Part shown: positions 1-5,177 of the stretch, one piece after another
How the letters are laid out: each line of letters starts with the position of its first letter
Position numbering within the stretch: position 1 is the first letter of the stretch
Origin: Pseudarthrobacter sp.
Lineage (GTDB): Bacteria; Actinomycetota; Actinomycetes; Actinomycetales; Micrococcaceae
Assembly (NCBI GenBank): GCA_013362385.1
Contig: JABFWC010000241.1
Coordinates: forward strand, 1 to 5,293
Reading direction: 5' to 3'
Length of the DNA: 5,293 nt
Translations under genes and position numbers: made by a program
The notes under the pieces: model-generated
The model's database searches: none
Told to the model about the DNA's origin: nothing
The model's input: only the letters and a program-made list of their open reading frames with translations

Positions 1-1088
1 CTGCGGCCGGAGCCGTCGGCATCGGCTCCGCATTGGGTGCCCCCGTCCTGGGATCCCTGGCGGACCGGCGGGGGCAGCGCCCGGTCCTGCTGTTCTCCGC
101 GGTCCTCAATACGGCCGCTGTGGTGCTCCTGATCCTTGCGGCCACTGCCGTGCAGGGGACCGGGAGCTTCCCGCCGGCCGTGCTGGCCGCAGCCTTCGCC
201 GCCGGCGCCAGCTGCCCGCAGGTGGGTCCCCTGGCGCGGGTCCGCTGGATGGCCCTGGCAGCCGGCACCGCACCCGGCGCCTCCACCGGCGCAGCCCGCG
301 ACCTTGACACAGCACTGTCCTATGAGAGCACCGCGGACGAGGTCACATTCGTCCTCGGGCCGGCGCTGGTGGGCGTCCTCGCCAGCGCGGTGGCCCCCTG
401 GCTGCCGCTGGCCCTGGCCGCCGCCATGACCCTGACGCTGGTTCCCGCCTTCGCCGTGCATCCCACGCACCACGCCGTGCCCGCGGTGCAAAACCCCGAC
501 GCCGGACAGGACCGCGCCGACGCACCCGCTCCCGGACTGTCCTGGGCCATAACGGTACCCGTTGCCGCGATGGTCTGCATGGGCACGTTCTTTGGGGCCA
601 CCCAGGCAGGCCTCAGCGCCTTCGCGGCACGCTTTGCCGGGGCAGAAATCGCTGGCCTGCTGTACGCGGTGATGGGCCTGAGTTCCGCGGTCGCGGCGTT
701 GTCCGTGGCCTACTGGCCGCGCCGTGCCGGCCTCGCCCTGCGGTGGATCCTGTGCGCAGGGCTGATGGCCGCCCTGGCCGTCCTGTTGTTCCTGCCTTCC
801 TCCCTGGCGGGGATGGCGGCCGTGCTGCTGGCCCTTGGCCTCCCGGTGGGACCGGTCATGGTGACCGCCTTTGCCGTGGGCGGCGCCCTGGCCCCCGGCG
901 GCAGGCTCGGCACGGTGATGACCGCACTTGCCAGCGGCATCGTCGCCGGAACAGCACTCGGATCCGCCCTTGGCGGCCAGTTGGCACAGTTCCACGGCTA
1001 CAGCGCCGCGTTCCTTGTCCCGGCCTGCGCGGCGGGGACGCTGGCGCTGCTGGGCGCGGGGGCCGTCGTCGTGCTTCGCCGCCGCTGA
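1..1088 (+). CDS. MFS transporter, N-terminus cut by window edge
   Basis: This is a polytopic inner-membrane permease of the major facilitator superfamily, probably a proton-driven exporter or uptake carrier; the substrate is not inferable. The frame is open from base 3 (no start or stop before it) and runs to TGA at 1086-1088, giving about 361 visible residues. The visible part begins inside TM2, so roughly 45-60 N-terminal residues are missing. The loop 2-3 signature (motif A) GSLADRRGQR lies at bases 51-80. A conserved block ESTADEVTFVLGP (about 324-362) resembles the TM5-region motif of actinobacterial MFS permeases. A hydrophilic, Pro/Ala/Asp-rich central loop (about 459-545) separates the two six-helix halves. 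Hydrophobic Ala/Leu/Val segments follow to a short basic tail (LRRR). The TTG at 33 sits inside TM2 and is not a real start. The gene converges on the IclR regulator across 45 bp. The family call is secure; the function is unknown. Confidence 0.9.
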   Translation, partial: AAGAVGIGSALGAPVLGSLADRRGQRPVLLFSAVLNTAAVVLLILAATAVQGTGSFPPAVLAAAFAAGASCPQVGPLARVRWMALAAGTAPGASTGAARDLDTALSYESTADEVTFVLGPALVGVLASAVAPWLPLALAAAMTLTLVPAFAVHPTHHAVPAVQNPDAGQDRADAPAPGLSWAITVPVAAMVCMGTFFGATQAGLSAFAARFAGAEIAGLLYAVMGLSSAVAALSVAYWPRRAGLALRWILCAGLMAALAVLLFLPSSLAGMAAVLLALGLPVGPVMVTAFAVGGALAPGGRLGTVMTALASGIVAGTALGSALGGQLAQFHGYSAAFLVPACAAGTLALLGAGAVVVLRRR

Positions 1089-1127
1089 CCTCAGACGCGG
1101 CCTGAGGAGCCAACGGCCGCAGGCCGC
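1089..1127. terminator. Overlapping hairpins between convergent genes, putative bidirectional terminator
   Basis: Two mutually exclusive stems fill the gap between two convergent stop codons. Stem A pairs CCTCAG (1089-1094) with CTGAGG (1102-1107) around a 7-nt loop. Stem B pairs GCGGCCTG (1097-1104) with CAGGCCGC (1120-1127), a perfect 8-bp match around a 15-nt loop. No T-tract follows on either strand, which is common for terminators in high-GC actinobacteria. The position between the transporter stop and the regulator stop supports a termination role for both genes. Activity is inferred only. Confidence 0.45.
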
Positions 1128-1133
1128 CGGGCG

Positions 1134-1874
1134 CTACGCCAGCTGGCTTTCGATCCGCGCGGCACTTTCGACCAGCGCGGCACCAACGACATCCGGGTCA
1201 TGGGCGGAACGGATGTAGACCACGGCGAGGGCCGCCGGCCGGCCGCCGGGAACGCGGACCGGCGCCGCCAGCGAGGACACCCCGGCGATGACCTCGTCAT
1301 GGCTGGCAGAGTACCCCCTTGCGCGCGCCTTGGCAGCCTCCGGGCGGTATGGGATGCCCGTCTCCAGCCGGTTCCACTCTGCTTCGGACACGGCGGACTG
1401 GATGGCGATCCCCGGCGCGCCTGCGTTAATCGGATGGCGGGTTCCGGGATGCTGGGCCACGGTGGCGCCGGAGTGCCGGGGTTCGACGGTGACCAGCGTG
1501 ATGCAGTCGTGGTGGTCCCACACGGCAACGAACGCTGTCATGTCCAGCAGGTTGGCCAGGTGCGTGAGCTCGGGCAGTGCGGCGCTTTGCAGGTTCCGGG
1601 ACACTCCCCGGGCCAGGACTGCCAGGCCGGGGCCCGGCTGGACCTTGCCGGCATCGTCCCGTACCAGGAGCGAGTGGTCTTCAAGGGTGCGCAGGATCCG
1701 GTACGCCACGGAGCGGTGGACTCCCATGGCGTCCGCGAGTTCGGCGATGGTGAGAGGCCCCGGCGCCGCTGCCAGGATCTCGAGGGCGCGGATGCCGCGC
1801 GAAAGCGTCTGGGACGGTGAGGCGGAAGCCTGCTGCTGCGCGGTTCCCGCCCGGGCTGCGGCTGGAGGAGTCAT
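1134..1874 (-). CDS. IclR family transcriptional regulator
   Basis: This is a cytoplasmic DNA-binding regulator of 246 aa, the usual IclR-family size. The N-terminal winged helix-turn-helix spans about residues 21-75: SQTLSRGIRALEIL, then LTIAELADAMGVHRSVAYRIL as the HTH with its recognition helix, then LRTLEDHSLLVRD as the wing. The C-terminal effector-binding domain (about 95-246) shows the family landmarks HPINAGAPGIAI (about 147-158) and GYSASHDEVIAGVSSLAAPVR (about 188-207). IclR proteins typically sense small organic acids or aromatic intermediates and control adjacent catabolic or transport genes, often also themselves. I chose ATG at 1874 because AGGATGG lies 5 nt upstream; ATG at 1883 has AGG touching the start codon, and GTG at 1928 has no Shine-Dalgarno sequence. 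It diverges from the MHS transporter, its most likely target. The effector is unknown. Confidence 0.92.
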   Translation of the reverse strand: MTPPAAARAGTAQQQASASPSQTLSRGIRALEILAAAPGPLTIAELADAMGVHRSVAYRILRTLEDHSLLVRDDAGKVQPGPGLAVLARGVSRNLQSAALPELTHLANLLDMTAFVAVWDHHDCITLVTVEPRHSGATVAQHPGTRHPINAGAPGIAIQSAVSEAEWNRLETGIPYRPEAAKARARGYSASHDEVIAGVSSLAAPVRVPGGRPAALAVVYIRSAHDPDVVGAALVESAARIESQLA

Positions 1875-1879
1875 GGAGT

Positions 1880-1886
1880 CCATCCT
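1880..1886 (-). promoter_or_regulatory. Shine-Dalgarno site that decides the IclR start
   Basis: On the minus strand AGGATGG is followed by ACTCC and then ATG (1874-1872). This purine-rich stretch overlaps the alternative ATG at 1883, which makes the downstream ATG the better-served start. The match to AGGAGG is imperfect, so the start assignment is probable rather than certain. Confidence 0.45.
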
Positions 1887-1967
1887 AGGTGGCTGAACGG
1901 ACGGGGCCGGGCCCCTTGTTTTGTCCACGGCATGGCGGTAGTGTCCTCATTGCGAACTGGCTATTCA

Positions 1968-1996
1968 AATATAGAACTCATGATCTTTTCCGTCCA
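1968..1996 (-). promoter_or_regulatory. Candidate sigma70-type promoter for the IclR gene
   Basis: Read on the minus strand, TGGACG (1996-1991, four of six matches to TTGACA) is followed by a 17-nt spacer and TATATT (1973-1968, close to TATAAT). A transcript would start near 1961 and give a leader of about 87 nt before the ATG at 1874. The GAACT direct repeats at 1954-1958 and 1974-1978 lie on either side of the -10 box, so a regulator bound there would block this promoter. That would fit IclR autorepression, which is inference. Confidence 0.35.
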
Positions 1997-2062
1997 TCCG
2001 GCAGCCGGTTTTCCCGTAAGGCGTGTCCATCATCACATTTTCGTAGTACCCTGCTAACTAAC

Positions 2063-2080
2063 TGACCGTTCTGTCGGTAA
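2063..2080. promoter_or_regulatory. Inverted repeat upstream of the MHS transporter, candidate operator
   Basis: TGACCG-TTCTGT-CGGTAA is an 18-bp interrupted palindrome. The arms ACCG/CGGT pair perfectly (2065-2068 with 2075-2078), the outermost T/A also pairs, and one mismatch lies between them. It sits 50 bp upstream of the transporter start, just downstream of the weak candidate -10 at 2047-2052, where a bound protein would obstruct transcription. The shape (GACCG...CGGT with a short spacer) resembles many TetR-family operators more than the better-known IclR-family sites, but IclR sites vary widely. It could also be the IclR site or a chance dyad. Confidence 0.4.
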
Positions 2081-2120
2081 TTCTGAAGGCGTCCGGGCGC
2101 ACTGCCGCCCAATGAACAAT

Positions 2121-2124
2121 GGAG
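2121..2124 (+). promoter_or_regulatory. Shine-Dalgarno site that decides the MHS transporter start
   Basis: GGAG is followed by TTTCA and then ATG at 2130-2132. The in-frame ATG at 2112 is preceded by CACTGCCGCCCA with no ribosome-binding sequence, so 2130 is preferred. Confidence 0.6.
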
Positions 2125-2129
2125 TTTCA

Positions 2130-3464
2130 ATGACCACACCTTCCAAGGTGGATACCCTCGCCGGTCCCAGCAGCCGGCGGGAGGAGCGCAAGGTCCTTGC
2201 CGGCACGCTCGTCGGCACCACCATCGAGTGGTACGACTTCTTCATCTTTGCCCAGCTGACCGCAACGCTGCTGTCCCCGCTCTTCCTGGCACCGCTGAAC
2301 GAGTCCAATCCGGGACTGGCGCAGATCCTGTCCTTCGCCCTGATCGGCATCAGTTTCCTGTTCCGCCCCCTCGGAGCTGTGATCGCCGGCCACCTGGGGG
2401 ACCGGCTGGGCCGCAAGGCCATGCTGGTTTTCACGCTGGTGATGATGGGGGCAGCCACGGCCCTGATCGGCGTGCTCCCCACCTACGCGCAGATCGGCGC
2501 CTGGGCGCCTGTCCTGCTCATCCTGCTGCGCGTCATCCAGGGCTTCTCCGCCGGCGGTGAGTGGGGCGGGGCGGCGCTGATGGCCGTCGAGCATGCACCG
2601 CTGAACCGCCGCGGCCTGTTCGGTGCCTACCCCCAGATCGGCGTACCGGTGGGCATGATCCTGGCTACCGGCCTGCTGTTCTTCCTCAACAGCGGCATGT
2701 CCAAGGAGGACTTCGCCGCCTGGGGCTGGCGGATGCCGTTCCTGCTGTCCATCGTCCTGATCGTGGTGGGCTTCCTGATCCGCCGTGCGGTGGCCGAAAG
2801 CCCGGTGTTCCAGGAAATGGCGCTGCGGAAGAAGGAAAGCAAGGCGCCCCTGGGCGAGCTGGTCCGCAACTACAAGAAGCCCGTGCTGTACTCCACGATG
2901 ATCTTCATCGGCAACAACGCAGCCGGCTACCTGCTGATCGCATTCTTCATCTCCTACGCCACCAAGACGCTGAAGATGCCCACGCCGCAGATCCTGCTCG
3001 CCACCACGCTGGCATCCTTCGGCTGGCTCGTCTTCACCCTGGTCGGCGGCTGGCTGTCCGACCGGATCGGCCGGGTCAGGACCTTCCTCCTGGGCTACGC
3101 CATCGTCTTCGCCTGGATGATCCCGATGTTCGCCCTGATCGATACGAAGGACATCTGGCTGTACGGCATCGCCCTGTTCGTCCTGACCATCGGCCTCGGC
3201 CTGTCTTACGGCCCGATGTCCGCCATGTACGCAGAGATGTTCCCGGCCAAGGTCAGGTACTCCGGCATTTCGATCGGCTATGCGTTCGGGGCCATCCTGG
3301 GCGGCGCCTTTGCGGCCACCATTGCGGAGTCACTGCTGCAGTCCACCAAATGGACGGGCTCGATCGGCATCTACATCATGGCGCTGTGCGTCATCTCCGC
3401 CGTCGGGGTGGTGCTGGCCAAGGAGACCAAGGGCCGCCCCCTCGGCGTCAGCGCCCACCACTGA
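2130..3464 (+). CDS. MHS family (metabolite:H+ symporter) MFS transporter
   Basis: This 444-aa, 12-helix inner-membrane symporter belongs to the MHS group of the major facilitator superfamily (relatives of ShiA, KgtP and ProP), which import organic acids or compatible solutes with protons. Signatures in order: IEWYDFFIF (32-40, TM1, diagnostic of the group); GHLGDRLGRK (88-96, motif A); RVIQGFSAGGEWGGAALM (134-151, TM4); GWRMPFLLS (199-207); RRAVAESPVF (218-227, start of the central loop); GGWLSDRIGRVR (306-317, the repeat of motif A in the second half); YAEMFPAKVRYSGISIGY (367-384); and KETKGRPL (431-438) at the cytoplasmic tail. Length and motifs are complete, so it should be functional. 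It diverges from the IclR gene, which probably controls it. Substrate class is likely a small carboxylate, possibly shikimate-like or aromatic, but no neighbouring catabolic enzyme supports a specific choice. Confidence 0.93.
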   Translation: MTTPSKVDTLAGPSSRREERKVLAGTLVGTTIEWYDFFIFAQLTATLLSPLFLAPLNESNPGLAQILSFALIGISFLFRPLGAVIAGHLGDRLGRKAMLVFTLVMMGAATALIGVLPTYAQIGAWAPVLLILLRVIQGFSAGGEWGGAALMAVEHAPLNRRGLFGAYPQIGVPVGMILATGLLFFLNSGMSKEDFAAWGWRMPFLLSIVLIVVGFLIRRAVAESPVFQEMALRKKESKAPLGELVRNYKKPVLYSTMIFIGNNAAGYLLIAFFISYATKTLKMPTPQILLATTLASFGWLVFTLVGGWLSDRIGRVRTFLLGYAIVFAWMIPMFALIDTKDIWLYGIALFVLTIGLGLSYGPMSAMYAEMFPAKVRYSGISIGYAFGAILGGAFAATIAESLLQSTKWTGSIGIYIMALCVISAVGVVLAKETKGRPLGVSAHH

Positions 3465-3479
3465 CCATGGACCGGCGTA

Positions 3480-3509
3480 TGCAGGCCCGGACCGGCGTCC
3501 GGGCCTGCA
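3480..3509. terminator. Perfect 13-bp hairpin, bidirectional terminator
   Basis: TGCAGGCCCGGAC (3480-3492) pairs without mismatch with GTCCGGGCCTGCA (3497-3509) around the 4-nt loop CGGC. It starts 15 bp after the MHS stop codon and lies between two convergent genes, so it can serve both. No U-tract follows on the plus strand, matching the 'I-shaped' terminators reported for GC-rich actinobacteria. Confidence 0.8.
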
Positions 3510-3513
3510 GTGC

Positions 3514-3536
3514 GTCCGGGCCGCCTTGGCCGGGAC
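3514..3536. terminator. Second hairpin beside the shared terminator
   Basis: GTCCGGGCC (3514-3522) pairs with GGCCGGGAC (3528-3536) with a single G-G mismatch at 3518/3532 and the 5-nt loop GCCTT. It is the first structure met by transcription leaving the phosphoribosyltransferase gene, whose stop is at 3547-3545. It probably acts together with the stronger stem at 3480-3509. Confidence 0.45.
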
Positions 3537-3544
3537 CGCTGCCG

Positions 3545-4192
3545 TCAGGGCTTGAGGAAGCCGACGGCATCATCGTCCGTCAGCTGCCAAAAGTGCCGGT
3601 AAAAGCTGCCCACCGCCCGGAACTTGCCGGGCATGTGCAGGCAGAACACGGCGTCGCACACACGCTCCAGCGAGGCCTCGGCGTCGATGGACGCCACCGG
3701 GGCGGCGACGACGACGGCGGCCGCACCACCCGCGCGCGCTGCTTCGACGGCGGCCCGCATGGTGGCGCCGGTGGCAAGGCCGTCATCCACCAGGATGACG
3801 GTACGGCCGGCGACGTCGTGGCCGGTTTCCGGATAGAGCCCGGCCCGGCGGTCCAGTTCGGCGCGTTCGCGTGTTTCCACCCCATCGAGCCATTCCCGAC
3901 GCACGCCGTGCTCAAGGACGCGATCCAGCAGGGGCTTGTTCGCCACCTTGACGGTGCGGCCCTGTGCCCAGGCGAGGGCACCGTAGGCGGTTTCTTCATG
4001 GCCGGGGATGCCCAGTTTCCGCACCAGCATGGCGCCCAGGGGCAGGTTGAGCGCCTTGGCGACGGCCGCGGCAACGGGGATCCCGCCGCGGGCAAGGCCC
4101 AGGACCAGGGCGTCCGGCCGATCCCGGAACTGGGCCAGCACGGCCGCCAGGCGCTCCCCGGCTTCGGTGCGGTCTTCAAAACGGGTGCCCAT
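3545..4192 (-). CDS. Predicted phosphoribosyltransferase (COG1926-type)
   Basis: This 215-aa cytoplasmic protein has a type I phosphoribosyltransferase fold. The PRPP-binding loop VILVDDGLATGATM (132-145) is intact, with the two acidic residues D136 and D137 followed by the GLATGAT phosphate loop. Other family blocks are FEDRTEAGERLA (5-16), LVLGLARGGIPVA (29-41, the first beta-strand and PPi-loop region), VRKLGIPGHEETAYGAL (57-73) and YRHFWQLTDDDAVGFL (198-213). Residues match the family of standalone predicted phosphoribosyltransferases rather than hypoxanthine, uracil or orotate enzymes; the acceptor base or other substrate is unknown. The ATG at 4192 has a strong GGGAGG 5 nt upstream. It follows the alpha/beta hydrolase by 59 bp on the same strand and is likely co-transcribed with it. 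It could be catalytic or a PRPP-sensing protein. Confidence 0.9.
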   Translation of the reverse strand: MGTRFEDRTEAGERLAAVLAQFRDRPDALVLGLARGGIPVAAAVAKALNLPLGAMLVRKLGIPGHEETAYGALAWAQGRTVKVANKPLLDRVLEHGVRREWLDGVETRERAELDRRAGLYPETGHDVAGRTVILVDDGLATGATMRAAVEAARAGGAAAVVVAAPVASIDAEASLERVCDAVFCLHMPGKFRAVGSFYRHFWQLTDDDAVGFLKP

Positions 4193-4220
4193 GGGTTCCT
4201 CCCGGTTATCCCTTCACGCT

Positions 4221-4248
4221 GCCGGCGGAGCACAGCCGGCCCCCGTGC
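4221..4248 (-). other. Short hairpins between hydrolase and phosphoribosyltransferase
   Basis: GCCGGC (4221-4226) and GCCGGC (4235-4240) can pair as a 6-bp stem with an 8-nt loop, and GCAC/GTGC (4230-4233 with 4245-4248) is an alternative. They lie just after the hydrolase stop and upstream of the next gene's Shine-Dalgarno site (4203-4198). They could attenuate or stabilise part of a two-gene transcript, or mean nothing in such GC-rich DNA. Confidence 0.2.
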
Positions 4249-4251
4249 CGG

Positions 4252-5079
4252 TTAAGCGGCCAGGAATGAGATGGCCGCCTGCTTGAACGCCCTGCTGGTG
4301 ATGGCGTTGGTGTGGTTGCGGCCCGGAAGGACCAGCTGTTCGGCCATGGACCCGGCACTGCGGGCCAGTTCCGCCAGCCTGGGCAGGCTGGCGAGGCGTT
4401 CGTCCTTGTCCCCGGCCACCAGAAGCACCGGCACGTGGGGGATGGCTTCGGCGGGATCATAGGGTTCGGCCTTGATGGCCGCCACCAGGGAGAGCAGCGC
4501 GAAGATGTTGTTGCTCGGCAGCAGCAGTGCCATCTTGAGCAGCTGGGCCGTGGACTCATCCTGAATGGGCGTGCCGTCCGCCAGGTAGTCCTGGGCGGCG
4601 ACGAGATCGAATTCAGCTAGCGGGTCCGCGGTGTTGGGCCCGCCCAGGACCAGTCGGTGGACCAGTTCCGGCTGGGTCGCGGCGAACTCCCATGCAAGTC
4701 TGGAGCCCAGCGAGTAGCCCACTACGTCAAGTCCGCTGGAAGGATCGCCGTCATGCAAGGGGCGGGCGCCGGCGTCGAACGCCGCCTGCAGCAGGTCCGC
4801 CCTGATCTTGCTGGGGGAGTACGAGTCCATGTCCTCGGGTGCGCCGCTGCGGCCATGGCCCGGAAGGTCCACCGTGACCACCCGGCGGCCTGCCTCGAGC
4901 AGCGCCGAAACCCAGCCGGTGTCCTCCCAGTTGAGCTTGGATGACGAGGAGAACCCGTGCAGCAGCAGCACGGGCCGCAACCCGGCATCGTTGGCGGGCT
5001 CATGGACCGCAGCATACATTTGCGGGTCGGTGCCTTCCACGGTGTGCGGGTGCTGCTGTCCGGTGTGCCTGCCGCTCAT
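4252..5079 (-). CDS. Alpha/beta-fold hydrolase
   Basis: This 275-aa cytoplasmic serine hydrolase has no signal peptide. Numbered from the ATG at 5079, VLLLHGFSSSS (37-47) supplies the HG oxyanion motif, VVTVDLPGHGRSGAP (67-81) is the usual strand-4 loop, and GYSLGS (121-126) is the nucleophile elbow with Ser123. AGDKDE (222-227) carries the acid, probably Asp226, and GRNHTN (253-258) the catalytic His256, so the triad is complete. The segment from about 145 to 210 (LVLGGPNTADPLAEF through NNIFALLSLVAAIK) forms the helical cap and sets specificity. Substrate is unknown; esterase, lactonase or C-C hydrolase activity are all possible. I chose 5079 over the in-frame ATG at 5094 because GAGGA lies 8 nt upstream, whereas 5094 has only CAGAACCTG before it. 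It is upstream of, and likely in an operon with, the phosphoribosyltransferase. Confidence 0.9.
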   Translation of the reverse strand: MSGRHTGQQHPHTVEGTDPQMYAAVHEPANDAGLRPVLLLHGFSSSSKLNWEDTGWVSALLEAGRRVVTVDLPGHGRSGAPEDMDSYSPSKIRADLLQAAFDAGARPLHDGDPSSGLDVVGYSLGSRLAWEFAATQPELVHRLVLGGPNTADPLAEFDLVAAQDYLADGTPIQDESTAQLLKMALLLPSNNIFALLSLVAAIKAEPYDPAEAIPHVPVLLVAGDKDERLASLPRLAELARSAGSMAEQLVLPGRNHTNAITSRAFKQAAISFLAA

Positions 5080-5087
5080 GCTCTTAG

Positions 5088-5092
5088 TCCTC
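5088..5092 (-). promoter_or_regulatory. Shine-Dalgarno site that decides the hydrolase start
   Basis: On the minus strand GAGGA is followed by 8 nt and then ATG at 5079. It overlaps the alternative ATG at 5094, which itself lacks an upstream purine-rich site. Confidence 0.5.
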
Positions 5093-5131
5093 ATCAGGTT
5101 CTGCGCCCAGGCGGCGCTTCGGTGCGTCTCT

Positions 5132-5163
5132 CCTGCGGGCCCGCCAACAGCCCGCCCTGCAGG
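5132..5163 (-). other. Hairpin in the hydrolase leader or upstream gene terminator
   Basis: CCTGCGGG (5132-5139) can pair with CCTGCAGG-side bases 5156-5163 as an 8-bp stem with one G-U wobble. A competing perfect 6-bp stem pairs GCGGGC (5135-5140) with GCCCGC (5150-5155) around a 9-nt loop. It lies 12 bp after the stop of the upstream partial gene, as expected for a terminator, but would equally fall in the 5' leader if the hydrolase promoter is at 5172-5177. Confidence 0.3.
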
Positions 5164-5171
5164 TGAGGACC

Positions 5172-5177
5172 ACTCTA
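5172..5177 (-). promoter_or_regulatory. Candidate -10 element TAGAGT for the hydrolase operon
   Basis: Minus-strand TAGAGT matches TATAAT at four of six positions, including the key TA and final T. Its first three bases are the stop codon of the upstream partial gene. No convincing -35 is visible (CGGACG at a 16-nt spacing matches three of six). A start near 5165 would give an approximately 85-nt leader containing the hairpin at 5132-5163. Confidence 0.25.

Larger units (their letters stand above)
1875..2129. promoter_or_regulatory. Divergent intergenic control region between IclR regulator and MHS transporter
   Basis: This 255-bp gap has no credible ORF and is clearly richer in A+T than its surroundings (especially 1949-2060). 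It must carry the promoters of two divergent genes. Seen directly: GAACT at 1954-1958 and again at 1974-1978, exactly 20 bp apart on the same face of the helix; a small dyad CTAT-N6-ATAG (1961-1974); GTCCATC at 1992-1998 and again at 2025-2031, 33 bp apart; and a dyad ACCG-N6-CGGT (2065-2078). For the transporter I see only a weak candidate promoter, TGTCCA (2024-2029), 17 nt, TACCCT (2047-2052), with three of six consensus matches in each box. Which element binds the IclR protein cannot be decided from sequence alone. Confidence 0.6.

Noticed and set aside
1200..1896. Two long plus-strand frames antisense to the IclR gene
   Set aside because: No recognisable motifs, while the minus frame has a full IclR domain order; these are GC-driven shadows.
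1875..1928. GTG at 1928 or ATG at 1883 as IclR start
   Set aside because: GTG has no Shine-Dalgarno sequence, and the 1883 ATG has AGG abutting the start codon. The extra residues are not part of the family domain.
2112..2129. ATG at 2112 as MHS start
   Set aside because: No ribosome-binding site precedes it, while GGAG sits 5 nt before the ATG at 2130.
2561..4255. A 564-codon open frame on the plus strand, longer than any real gene here
   Set aside because: It runs out of frame through the MHS gene, across the 13-bp terminator hairpin and antisense through the whole phosphoribosyltransferase. Its protein is Arg/Gly/Pro/His-rich with no domain signature, typical of stop-poor shadow frames in high-GC DNA.
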